Shown here piece after piece: positions 44,544 through 52,748 of a DNA stretch of 64,000 nt. The translations under genes and the position numbers were made by a program. Within the stretch, counting starts at the first letter, position 1; each line of letters begins with the position of its first letter. The stretch is from Spirirestis rafaelensis WJT71-NPBG6 (lineage in GTDB: Bacteria; Cyanobacteriota; Cyanobacteriia; Cyanobacteriales; Nostocaceae), in the NCBI GenBank assembly GCA_019359015.1, contig JAHHID010000028.1, positions 1 through 64,000 of the forward strand, given 5' to 3'. The notes beneath the pieces were generated by a model. That model searched no databases, was not told the DNA's origin, and saw only the letters and a program-made list of their open reading frames with translations.

Positions 44544-45614
44544 ATGTCCCAAAAAAATGAAACACCAGTTCTTGTATTATCCCTGCTGATTACAGTTGGG
44601 CTGATAGCTGGTGGCTTATGGTGGTTTATGAAAAAATCTGGTTTTGACTTGAGTAAAACTACAAGTTCTCAATCTAAAAATTCTGCTTCTGATAATAGCA
44701 AAATGCCGCAAATTTCTTCAGAACAACCGAGCGGCAGTACTTTTGCTTCTGTGCAGAATGTCCCTACAGGATTATTCAGATACGGAGGCAGCACCTCATG
44801 GGCACCGATTCGACTGGCAGTTGATTCCGCGATTCAAGCAGCGCGACCAGAGTTTAGGCTGCGTTATCTCGAACCAAGCAGTGGCAATCGCGGTTCTGGC
44901 AGTGGTCTAAAATCTTTAATCGACGGTCAACTGACATTTGCCCAGTCTTCTCGACCAATTGAGGATCAAGAGCTAGCTCGTGCCAAGCAGCGCGGATTCG
45001 ATTTAAAACAAATTCCCGTTGCAATTGATGGTTTGGCGGTAGCAGTCAATCCCAACCTAAATATCCCAGGATTGACTGTAGAACAGTTACGGTCAATTTA
45101 CAAAGGGGAGATAAGCAATTGGAAGCAAATTGGTGGTTCTGATATTCCAATTAAGGCATATTCGCGCCGCATCAATGATGGTGGCACGGTAGAGATTTTT
45201 GTCCAAGACATCTTGAGTGGTCAAGGTTTCGGTTCTAATGTAGAATTCGTTTCCACCACCACCCAAGCACTAGAAAAAGTCGCTAATAGTCTTGGTGGCA
45301 TTTATTACGCTTCTGCTCCAGAGGTAGTTCCCCAATGTTCAATCAAGCCTTTACCCTTAGGGCGGACACAAAAAGAGTATATTGCTCCCTACCAAGAACC
45401 ATTTGTAACCGCCAAAGAATGTCCTGGGAAACGGAACAAGCTGAACATTGAGGCTTTCCAGTCAGGAACTTACCCAATTACTCGCAATCTGTTTGTGGTA
45501 GTCAAACAGAATGGTCAAATTGACCAGCAAGCAGCTGTTGCTTACGCCAACTTCCTGTTGACCGAGCAGGGACAGGAACTGATTACCCAGGCTGGGTTTG
45601 TCAAAATTCGCTGA
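44544..45614 (+). CDS. Membrane-anchored PstS-like solute-binding protein, copy 2
   Basis: 356 residues. Anchor VLVLSLLITVGLIAGGLWWF, then a Ser/Asn-rich linker. The binding domain repeats the copy 1 motifs: YGGSTSWAPIRL, AIDGLAVAVNPNLNIPGLTV, YKGEISNWKQIGG, SRRINDGGTVEIF and ASAPEVVPQCSIKPLPLG. The linker before the domain is longer than in copy 1. No PstA/B/C genes accompany it. A short inverted repeat CACCT..AGGTG follows the stop. Confidence 0.85.
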   Translation: MSQKNETPVLVLSLLITVGLIAGGLWWFMKKSGFDLSKTTSSQSKNSASDNSKMPQISSEQPSGSTFASVQNVPTGLFRYGGSTSWAPIRLAVDSAIQAARPEFRLRYLEPSSGNRGSGSGLKSLIDGQLTFAQSSRPIEDQELARAKQRGFDLKQIPVAIDGLAVAVNPNLNIPGLTVEQLRSIYKGEISNWKQIGGSDIPIKAYSRRINDGGTVEIFVQDILSGQGFGSNVEFVSTTTQALEKVANSLGGIYYASAPEVVPQCSIKPLPLGRTQKEYIAPYQEPFVTAKECPGKRNKLNIEAFQSGTYPITRNLFVVVKQNGQIDQQAAVAYANFLLTEQGQELITQAGFVKIR

Positions 45615-45647
45615 CACCTGCTATTGGTAATAGGTGCTTACCGCATT

Positions 45648-46406
45648 TTAGCCGACTCTATTAATAGACTCTGCTGGCAAGCAAATCAGATTATCCCCTT
45701 GGGTGAGGATTAAACCGCGTTGACGCAACTTACCCATCAAGCGGGTGACGGTAACACGAGTCGAACCGATCGCGCTGCCAATTTGAGCATGGGTGAGGGG
45801 GAAGGGCAGACAATAACCGCGAATTACATCGGGGTCTGTTTCGCTCATTGACGGCTCGCCATATTCCTCAATCAATAATGTGAGGAATCCTAAGAGTCGG
45901 TCAATTGTACGCCGTTGTCCCAAGGCACTCAGCCACAGCAGCTTGCGCTGGTGCTGATACCTAAAGGCATCCATAACTTCGCGGCGGAAGTGGGGCCAGT
46001 TGTCTAGGTCGTGCCAGTACATCCAAAGCACCGCAGTTTGGTCAACATGGGCGTAGGACTGGAGTGTGAAAGGTGATTGGGCAACAATTTCAAATGGTTG
46101 TCCCGCCCCTACAAAACCCAAGAAAGCTTCTTCAGGAGTTCTGTTGATTCGTCGAGACGTTAGCTGACTTGCAGTAGCGCTAACCTGGGCGGTTCCTACC
46201 ATGCGGATTGCACCCCTTTGCACCAAATATAGCAATCCAGGTCTAGCTGGAATGCGCTCATCTTTGCTAAAGGTGCGGCAGCGATAGTGTTCTTGAGCCC
46301 AATCAATAATTCGTTGCCAAGTCAGAAAAGGGCGTGATGCCTCAGAGAAGGAGGATGGAGATTGCATAGGTAACAAAGAGCGTTCGGCTGAAGACAAAGA
46401 CGTCAT
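45648..46406 (-). CDS. Crp/Fnr-family transcriptional regulator
   Basis: About 252 residues from ATG at 46406 (a TTG lies at 46418). The C-terminal winged helix includes PLTHAQIGSAIGSTRVTVTR then MGKLRQRGLI, the Crp recognition-helix pattern. The N-terminal part is a cyclic-nucleotide-binding-like beta-barrel (GLLYLVQRGAIRMVG), but without a clear cAMP-binding RxAT signature, so the effector is unknown. It is not NtcA by sequence. It is convergent with the solute-binding protein operon. Confidence 0.85.
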   Translation of the reverse strand: MTSLSSAERSLLPMQSPSSFSEASRPFLTWQRIIDWAQEHYRCRTFSKDERIPARPGLLYLVQRGAIRMVGTAQVSATASQLTSRRINRTPEEAFLGFVGAGQPFEIVAQSPFTLQSYAHVDQTAVLWMYWHDLDNWPHFRREVMDAFRYQHQRKLLWLSALGQRRTIDRLLGFLTLLIEEYGEPSMSETDPDVIRGYCLPFPLTHAQIGSAIGSTRVTVTRLMGKLRQRGLILTQGDNLICLPAESINRVG

Positions 46407-46667
46407 AAAAAGGTGCAAGGAGTGTCTTTGTGTTGGTGATGTAGGCTTAACGCCTAACAGCGCCAGCCATCTTTAAAGATAGAAAGCAATTTGCTCTCTA
46501 CACTTTTGTTATAACTCTTACTGTACTATGATGGTAGTAAAGTTTACTTACTATTCATCAAATTTTGCACAATTCTCATTTTTCTCTCTCAACAATAAAG
46601 TTATCTCTAAAGATAGATGACAGAACAGCAATAATCTGAAGTCTTAAGGGTTCAATGGTAGTCATCT

Positions 46668-47549
46668 GTGCATCAAAAGCTACAAGTAAGTAATAATACA
46701 GCAATTAAACGCTTAATTTACAGCCATTTATTATCAATGCTGAGTATTTATGCTTATAAAGATAATATACCAAGTATAGATAATGATAAAATTAACCTAT
46801 ATAAAAGTAGAGATATTAATAGAATTTTATATATATCTGGGGTGGCTTTACAGCTATCAAAATCTCAGAATCGGAAAGGAATTGAGATTGCTTGTGCGAT
46901 CGCCTCTCATATTTCGGCGAACTATGGCGACGAATTGATCATCGAAATTGTTCCGCCAGGTTACATTTATTTAGTATTAACCGATCCTATTTTAGCTGCT
47001 TGGTTACAATGCCTTACTGAGGGAATATGGAGAGAGGAAAAGAGGGGGGGAGCAGGAAAAGTGGGCAGAGGAGAAACCCAAATCGAAAATTCTTCACGTT
47101 TATTTGCAGTTCAATACGCTCATGCTCGCTGCTGTTCGTTACTGCGACTAGCTCAACAAGAGGGATTAATTAAATTTGGTGACAAGAATGTAAATACTAG
47201 TTCAGCTATGGGGAGCGTAATTTCTCCCAACCCGATACCTTGGCTCAACTGCGATCGCAAATTTCGCTTTTCGCATTCAGCAACAAAGAGGCTAATTTCT
47301 GAGTTAGTACAAGTGGTAGATGATTTAGAATGTGCTTATGAAGCAGGTTCGGTTAACTGGGAAAAAGCAGCGATCAATTTGAGCCAAGCTTTTGAACTTT
47401 TTTGGTGTAACTGTAGAATTTGGGGTGAGGTGAAAATTACATCACCAGAACTTTCCCAAGCCAGATTAGGATTAGTTATCGCTACTCAGTCTGTATTAAA
47501 ATTTTTGTTAGAAGAAAAATTAGGCATATTTGCTCTGGTTGAATTATGA
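46668..47549 (+). CDS. Arginyl-tRNA-synthetase-like protein lacking the catalytic core
   Basis: 293 residues. The N-terminal part (NRKGIEIACAIASHISANYG then VPPGYIYLVLTDPILAAWL) resembles the ArgRS additional domain. The C-terminal part (FAVQYAHARCCSLLRLAQQE and the last helices) is the DALR anticodon-binding domain. No HIGH or KMSKS motifs are present. It probably binds tRNA or RNA, or serves a regulatory role. A Gly/Lys/Arg insert at about 123-140 is encoded by repeat-like DNA. It stands alone. Confidence 0.7.
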   Translation: MHQKLQVSNNTAIKRLIYSHLLSMLSIYAYKDNIPSIDNDKINLYKSRDINRILYISGVALQLSKSQNRKGIEIACAIASHISANYGDELIIEIVPPGYIYLVLTDPILAAWLQCLTEGIWREEKRGGAGKVGRGETQIENSSRLFAVQYAHARCCSLLRLAQQEGLIKFGDKNVNTSSAMGSVISPNPIPWLNCDRKFRFSHSATKRLISELVQVVDDLECAYEAGSVNWEKAAINLSQAFELFWCNCRIWGEVKITSPELSQARLGLVIATQSVLKFLLEEKLGIFALVEL

Positions 47550-47608
47550 GTGTGAATGCCAAATTGCAAAGTATTGTAACAAATATTGATTACTAGAATA
47601 TCTCAGGC

Positions 47609-47692
47609 TATATTATCTGGTGTGTGAGGAGCGAACCAGCAAGGGCACCGAGACGAAACACGGCCAGTCGTCGGTGTCCTTTCTGATTTTTT
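47609..47692 (+). ncRNA. Probable small RNA with GAAACA loop, Yfr2-family-like
   Basis: A TATATTATC minus-10-like box at 47609-47617 would give a start near 47620-47622. A long hairpin follows: GGGCACCGA (47643-47651) pairs with TCGGTGTCC (47671-47679), with a GAC/GTC extension, and the apical loop contains GAAACA. A T-rich tract (47681-47692) completes an intrinsic terminator. Yfr2 sRNAs of cyanobacteria carry a GGAAACA loop motif; here the base before GAAACA is C, so the assignment is tentative. No ORF explains the stretch. Confidence 0.55.
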
Positions 47693-47743
47693 GGTTAGTT
47701 ATTCGTTATTAGTTATTGATAATAACGAATGATAACTAACTAA

Positions 47744-48616
47744 TTACAGCAAAAACTTTTCAATTGCTGTGGCGGCTCCATCTTTTTCGACGCTAGGAGC
47801 TACCCAAGTCGCGATCGCCTGAACTTCTTCTGGTGCATTGCCCATCGCTACACCAATGCCAGCGTATTCGAGCATTTCCAAATCATTGAAGTTATCGCCA
47901 ATAGTCATAACGTTACTTCTTTGTAATCCTAGCATTTCTTCAGCTATGTAACGTACAGCAGTTCCTTTATTGACTAAAGGATTAGTCGCTTCAAAAAATG
48001 TGGCTACAGATGTGGTGAGATACAATTCAGCCGGGGTGTATTGGCGGCGCAAATTCCCCAGCAAATCTTTGATAATATCTATGTCATCACATAAAGCCAA
48101 AATCTTTGTCGGTTCATTGCTTAAAGAAGAACGCAAGTCACCCACAACGATGGGGACAATACCAGAACGTTCAGCATAAACTTCAGTTTCTCTAGTTAAT
48201 TCGCGGACATACAGTTCATCGTTAATGTAGAAGTGAACAGATAAAAGCGATCGCAAATTTGGTTGTTCAAAATAATCTAGTAGTTTTTCTGCCATTTCTC
48301 TAGAAACAGCCAAATGACGATGAATTTTTTGGGTCGTTGGATCTTGAATCCAAGCTCCCTGATAAGCTAATAACGGCAGGGTAGAATTAATTTCTTGATG
48401 GAAACGCAAGGCTGAACGATACATTCTACCAGTAGCGATCGCCACTTGAATTCCCTTTGCTTTTACCGCAGCGATCGCTTGAAGAACTTTTTGACTTAGG
48501 TTGTTAGATTCGCCGGCGATCGTACCATCTATATCTAAAACCAATAGTTTAATGTTTGTTGATGCTATAGCTTGATTGTCGGTTGATGCTAAGTCATCAG
48601 TAGATGCTTTATGCAT
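47744..48616 (-). CDS. Cof-type HAD-superfamily phosphatase
   Basis: 290 residues. Motif I LLVLDIDGTIAGESN, motif II VAIATGRMYRSA and motif IV MTIGDNFNDLEMLEYAGIGVAMGNA identify the Cof/YbiV class IIB HAD family. These cytoplasmic enzymes dephosphorylate sugar phosphates, flavin or other metabolites; the substrate cannot be chosen. It stands alone, about 50 bp from the sRNA terminator on the other strand. Confidence 0.92.
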   Translation of the reverse strand: MHKASTDDLASTDNQAIASTNIKLLVLDIDGTIAGESNNLSQKVLQAIAAVKAKGIQVAIATGRMYRSALRFHQEINSTLPLLAYQGAWIQDPTTQKIHRHLAVSREMAEKLLDYFEQPNLRSLLSVHFYINDELYVRELTRETEVYAERSGIVPIVVGDLRSSLSNEPTKILALCDDIDIIKDLLGNLRRQYTPAELYLTTSVATFFEATNPLVNKGTAVRYIAEEMLGLQRSNVMTIGDNFNDLEMLEYAGIGVAMGNAPEEVQAIATWVAPSVEKDGAATAIEKFLL

Positions 48617-48963
48617 AAATTTTTCAAGTTATGAAGTCTAGTTAGAGATTAGCAGGGTTTAGGAGAAAGCACCTACCCTAGAAGGGCTAGGGCGTGTTTT
48701 CGCTTTTGCCGACACTAAGAGCGTTGGGTGCGGCTATACATCTTGCACCAAAGTATCAACGCCCTATAAGGGTGTCGCTACGCAGAATTTTGGCTATATT
48801 TACAGAATGAGTCTTGAGGTCTATTGCTGATTTGGCACAGTTGCTTACATTGGGTAGGCGTAGCTCATCGCAGACATCGCCCATTTGACACAATTGCTCA
48901 GAGTGCGAATCGCATTTACGAATTTCTTTTTTTGTGCCTTCTTGTACTAGCTAAAATAGGGCT
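48617..48963. other. Intergenic between the HAD gene and polA
   Basis: 347 bp, no gene. Contains a 22-nt repeat (48804-48825) shared with 22149-22170 and an AT-rich polA upstream region. Confidence 0.5.
48804..48825 (+). repeat. 22-nt dispersed repeat, copy 2
   Basis: Identical to 22149-22170. Flanking bases differ, so similarity appears confined to this core with some loose similarity to the left (TTTAnAG). Confidence 0.7.
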
Positions 48964-51903
48964 ATGTCTCAAACATCTTCAAATCCGTTGACTTCCGATT
49001 CTGCAAGCCCAACACGTCCCACATTCATCTTAGTAGATGGACACTCGCTCGCTTTTCGTTCTTACTTCGCTTTCGCTAAAGGACGAGATGGGGGACTGCG
49101 TACAAAAACGGGGATTCCCACCAGTGTATGTTTTGGCTTTCTCAAGTCCTTGCTGGAGGTAATGGGAACCGAACACCCACAAGCGATGGCTGTTGCTTTT
49201 GATTTGGGTTTACCAACCTTCCGTCACGAAGCTGACGATACTTATAAAGCCGATCGCCCAGGAACACCAGAAGACTTTGTTCCTGACTTAAAAAATCTGC
49301 ACGAGTTGCTTGATGGCTTCAATTTGCCAATTTTTACAGCTCCAGGTTTTGAGGCAGATGATGTGTTGGGTACTTTAGCACAAAAAGCAACTGCCGCTGG
49401 GTATAAAGTGAAAATTCTCACAGGCGATCGCGATTTATTTCAACTCGTTGACCCAGATAAAGAAATTAGTGTTCTCTACTTTAGTCCAGACGCGATGAAG
49501 CGTTCTACAAGTAGTATCACCGAATTTGAACTAGAACAAGTTAAACAAAAACTAGGCATTTTACCGTCGCAAGTTGTCGATTATAAAGCTCTTTGTGGCG
49601 ATAAATCAGATAATATTCCTGGAGTTAAGGGAATCGGAGAAAAAACAGCAGTGCAGCTGCTAAACACCTACGGTACTCTTGAAAATATTTATGCTGCTTT
49701 GGGTGAAATTAAAGAAGGGATTCAAAAAAAGCTGGAAGCTGGTAAACAAGATGCCGAACATTCTCACTTCTTGGCAAGTATAAAACTTGATGTCCCCATA
49801 GAAGTTAATTTAGAAGATTGCATTTTAAAAGGATTTGATACCAGCATCCTTGCACCACTATTAGAAAACTTAGAGTTTAAAACTTTTTTAGGCAAAATAA
49901 ACGAACTTCAGCAGCAATTTGGTGGGACAAGTGAAGAAACACCAAAAACTGAAACATCAAAACAAATTCACGCAAATGAAGATAATGATTTGTGGTTTTT
50001 CACTGCGGAGGATACAGCAGCAGTGCAACGGCAATCTGCTTCACCAATTCAACCACGCATCATCGATACAGAAGCCAAACTAAATGAGTTAGTCAAACTT
50101 TTAGAAAATTTTACCAACTCAGAAACACCCGTTGCTTGGGACACTGAAACCACTGATTTAGAACCACGTGACGCTGAGTTAGTAGGAATTGGCTGTTGCT
50201 GGGGAAGCAAACTTGATGAAATAGCTTATATTCCTCTTAATCATAAAATTGGCAATAATCTGAATCAAGAAATTGCTCTAGAAGCATTACGTCCGATTTT
50301 AGAAAGTGCCAATTATCCGAAAGCTTTGCAAAATGCTAAATTTGACCGCTTAGTTCTCCGGTGTCAAGGAATTAAATTGGCTGGAGTAGTATTTGACTCA
50401 ATGTTGGCAAGTTATGTGTTGAATCCAGATGGTAGCCATAATTTGACTGATTTGGCGAAAAAATATTTGGATTTGACAGCAAAAAGTTACTTAGAATTAG
50501 TTCCTAAAGGTCAAACTATCGCTGATATTGATATTCCCGCAGTAGCAAGTTATTGCGGGATGGATGTGTATTCTACATTTGGGTTAGTACCAAAATTGCG
50601 CGAGGAATTAGATAAAATTCCTACATTACATAAGCTTTTGCTGTCAGTTGAACAGCCACTAGAACCAGTTTTAGCGGAGATGGAATACACAGGTTTCCGC
50701 ATTAATACAGATTATTTAAAAGAACTTTCGCAGCAGTTAGAAATAGATTTAGCCAAGTTGGAACAGCAAGCTATTGAAATAGCTGGAGAAAAATTTAACT
50801 TGGGTTCTCCGAAAAAATTAAGCGAGATTTTGTTTGAAAAATTGGGGTTAAGCACCAAGTATTCCCGGAAAATTCAAACGGGTTACTCTACTGATGCAGC
50901 GACGCTAGAAAAACTGCAAGAAGTCGATGAAACGGGCTTTGTTGATGCGATTATGGAGTATCGAACTTTATCTAAACTAAAGTCTACTTATGTAGATGCA
51001 CTACCAGCATTAGTGCGTCCAGATACTCAGCGGGTGCATACTGATTTTAACCAAACAGTGACATCTACAGGACGATTATCTTCTTCTAATCCAAATTTGC
51101 AAAATATCCCCATTCGTACTGCTTTTAGTCGCCAGATTCGTAAGGCTTTTGTGCCAGAATCAGGTTGGTTAATGGTAGCTGCTGATTACTCACAAATTGA
51201 GTTAAGAATTTTGGCTCATTTGAGTCAAGAACCAGTTTTGGTGGAAGCATACCAAAAGAATGAGGATATTCACACAGTTACAGCGCGGTTGGTATTTGAA
51301 AAAGAAGATATAACATCAGATGAGCGACGATTGGCGAAAACGATTAACTTTGGCGTGATTTATGGGATGGGTTCGTTAAGGTTTTCGCGTTCAACAGGTG
51401 TAGATAAAACGCTGGCTAACGAGTTTATTCAACGTTTTTACAGTCGCTATCCCAAAGTTTTTGAATATTTGGAGAAAGTTAAGAAGCAAGCGATCGCTCA
51501 AGGATATGTTGAAACTATTCTCGGTCGTCGTCGCTATGTTGATTTCACCAGCAACAGCATCCGCAAATATAAAGGCAATAAATTAGAAGATATTGACTTG
51601 AAAAAACTGGGTAATTTAGGTGCTTACGATGCAGGATTATTACGTGCTGCTGCTAACGCCCCAATTCAAGGTTCTAGTGCTGATATTATCAAAATTGCGA
51701 TGGTGAAAATGCATGAGGTTTTGCAGAGTTATCAGTCGCGGTTATTGTTACAAGTTCACGATGAATTAGTTTTTGAAGTTCTCCCAAGTGAGTGGGAAGA
51801 ATTAGAACCGCAAATTAAGTCAGCAATGGAAAATGCCGTACAGTTGAGTGTACCGTTACTGGTCGATGTTCGTGCGGGTGAAAATTGGATGGAAACGAAG
51901 TAG
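48964..51903 (+). CDS. polA: DNA polymerase I
   Basis: 979 residues. The 5'-3' exonuclease domain (about 15-300) has LVDGHSLAFRSYFAF, FEADDVLGTLA and GDKSDNIPGVKGIGEKTA. The 3'-5' proofreading domain starts near 385 with VAWDTETTDLE (intact DxE). The polymerase domain (about 600-979) has VAADYSQIELRILAHLS, KTINFGVIYGMG and VHDELVFEV. It replaces RNA primers and fills repair gaps. It ends with a clear terminator. Confidence 0.97.
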   Translation: MSQTSSNPLTSDSASPTRPTFILVDGHSLAFRSYFAFAKGRDGGLRTKTGIPTSVCFGFLKSLLEVMGTEHPQAMAVAFDLGLPTFRHEADDTYKADRPGTPEDFVPDLKNLHELLDGFNLPIFTAPGFEADDVLGTLAQKATAAGYKVKILTGDRDLFQLVDPDKEISVLYFSPDAMKRSTSSITEFELEQVKQKLGILPSQVVDYKALCGDKSDNIPGVKGIGEKTAVQLLNTYGTLENIYAALGEIKEGIQKKLEAGKQDAEHSHFLASIKLDVPIEVNLEDCILKGFDTSILAPLLENLEFKTFLGKINELQQQFGGTSEETPKTETSKQIHANEDNDLWFFTAEDTAAVQRQSASPIQPRIIDTEAKLNELVKLLENFTNSETPVAWDTETTDLEPRDAELVGIGCCWGSKLDEIAYIPLNHKIGNNLNQEIALEALRPILESANYPKALQNAKFDRLVLRCQGIKLAGVVFDSMLASYVLNPDGSHNLTDLAKKYLDLTAKSYLELVPKGQTIADIDIPAVASYCGMDVYSTFGLVPKLREELDKIPTLHKLLLSVEQPLEPVLAEMEYTGFRINTDYLKELSQQLEIDLAKLEQQAIEIAGEKFNLGSPKKLSEILFEKLGLSTKYSRKIQTGYSTDAATLEKLQEVDETGFVDAIMEYRTLSKLKSTYVDALPALVRPDTQRVHTDFNQTVTSTGRLSSSNPNLQNIPIRTAFSRQIRKAFVPESGWLMVAADYSQIELRILAHLSQEPVLVEAYQKNEDIHTVTARLVFEKEDITSDERRLAKTINFGVIYGMGSLRFSRSTGVDKTLANEFIQRFYSRYPKVFEYLEKVKKQAIAQGYVETILGRRRYVDFTSNSIRKYKGNKLEDIDLKKLGNLGAYDAGLLRAAANAPIQGSSADIIKIAMVKMHEVLQSYQSRLLLQVHDELVFEVLPSEWEELEPQIKSAMENAVQLSVPLLVDVRAGENWMETK

Positions 51904-51938
51904 AAATAGCCTGAAAACGCTGTAGCAATATCACTTTC

Positions 51939-51967
51939 AACCTTGTCTTGACTGGCAAGGTTTTTTT
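51939..51967 (+). terminator. polA terminator
   Basis: AACCTTG (51939-51945)/CAAGGTT (51956-51962) forms a stem, followed by a T-run to 51967. Confidence 0.8.
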
Positions 51968-51980
51968 ATTGCTTGACATA

Positions 51981-51996
51981 ACCCAAGCGCTTGGGT
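51981..51996. promoter_or_regulatory. 16-bp perfect palindrome upstream of the DUF4160/DUF2442 pair (candidate operator)
   Basis: ACCCAAGCGCTTGGGT is fully symmetric. It lies directly after TTGACA (51973-51978) and before TATATA-rich DNA (52008-52013), 41 bp before the DUF4160 ATG. A dimeric repressor site, perhaps autoregulatory, is plausible. Confidence 0.5.
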
Positions 51997-52036
51997 CAAT
52001 TTAGAAATATATAAGAAAAGTTATTAGTATTTTTTA

Positions 52037-52309
52037 ATGTCAACTGTATTTAATAAAGATGGCTTTAGTGTTCGTATTTACCCCAACGATCATCTTCCAT
52101 CCTACGTACATGTTCTTAGATCTGAGGGAGAAGCCAAGATTAACCTCGGTAGTGAAACTGAGCGTCCTACATTTCTCGCTGTCTAGAACATGAGCAATAG
52201 AGATGCAACCAAAGCCCTAAACTTGGTGATCGAACACCAAACGGAACTATTAGAAAAATGGAGAGAAATTCATGAAGAACCTAGATTTGACGGAGGAAAC
52301 TTTAAATAA
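52037..52309 (+). pseudogene. DUF4160 protein gene interrupted by TAG
   Basis: The frame reads MSTVFNKDGFSVRIYPNDHL then YVHVLRSEGEAKINLGSETE, and hits TAG at 52184-52186. After that codon the same frame continues with NMSNRDATKALNLVIEHQTE and LLEKWREIHEEP to a TAA. DUF4160 proteins normally have a Trp at this point (LxVWN(M)), so TGG to TAG is the simplest explanation. The 5' part could still give a 49-residue peptide. It overlaps the next gene by 38 nt, as in DUF4160/DUF2442 pairs. Confidence 0.75.
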
Positions 52310-52715
52310 TGAGATAGCCCAAGCAAGAACCGCTGCTGCAATGTCAGATGCCTCTGAACCACGGGCTGAAGCTGCCCATTATGATTTAAATTTAAATCGC
52401 ATCGTCGTTGACCTGCGAAATGGGGCTACTTTTTTGTTTCCCCCTGAATTGGTTCAGGGATTGGCGGGTGCATCTCCAGATAAACTTATGCAAGTGAAAG
52501 TCACTCCTTCTGGCGAGGGGCTGCACTGCGAACAGCTAGATGTAGATATGAGTATTCCAGCTTTGATGGTGGGGATATTCGGTACTAAGGCTTGGATGGC
52601 TGAATTAGGAAGCCGAGGAGGTTCCGTAAGTTCAACTACAAAAGCAAGGGCAGCGCGTGAGAACGGCAAGCGAGGAGGACGACCGCGAAAAACATTACAC
52701 TCATCCGAAAATTAA
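52272..52715 (+). CDS. DUF2442 family protein (antitoxin-like partner of DUF4160)
   Basis: 147 residues. The core AHYDLNLNRIVVDLRNGATF then FPPELVQGLAGASPDKLMQV and LHCEQLDVDMSIPALM is the DUF2442 fold, commonly found after DUF4160 and proposed as part of a toxin-antitoxin-like module. A basic C-terminal tail (ARAARENGKRGGRPRK) looks like an AT-hook-type nucleic-acid-binding end. It is intact although its partner carries a stop. Confidence 0.85.
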   Translation: MKNLDLTEETLNNEIAQARTAAAMSDASEPRAEAAHYDLNLNRIVVDLRNGATFLFPPELVQGLAGASPDKLMQVKVTPSGEGLHCEQLDVDMSIPALMVGIFGTKAWMAELGSRGGSVSSTTKARAARENGKRGGRPRKTLHSSEN

Positions 52716-52748
52716 CCTAAATTAGTTTAAAGTTCTGCTATTTACCTA

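Noticed and set aside
47577-47594. NtcA-like site (GTA...TAC) before the small RNA
   Set aside because: The spacing between GTA and TAC is 12, not the canonical 8.
47618-47632. Yfr1 motif (complement of CTCCTCACAC)
   Set aside because: The motif is on the strand opposite to the hairpin and terminator, and the Yfr1 terminator does not follow it.
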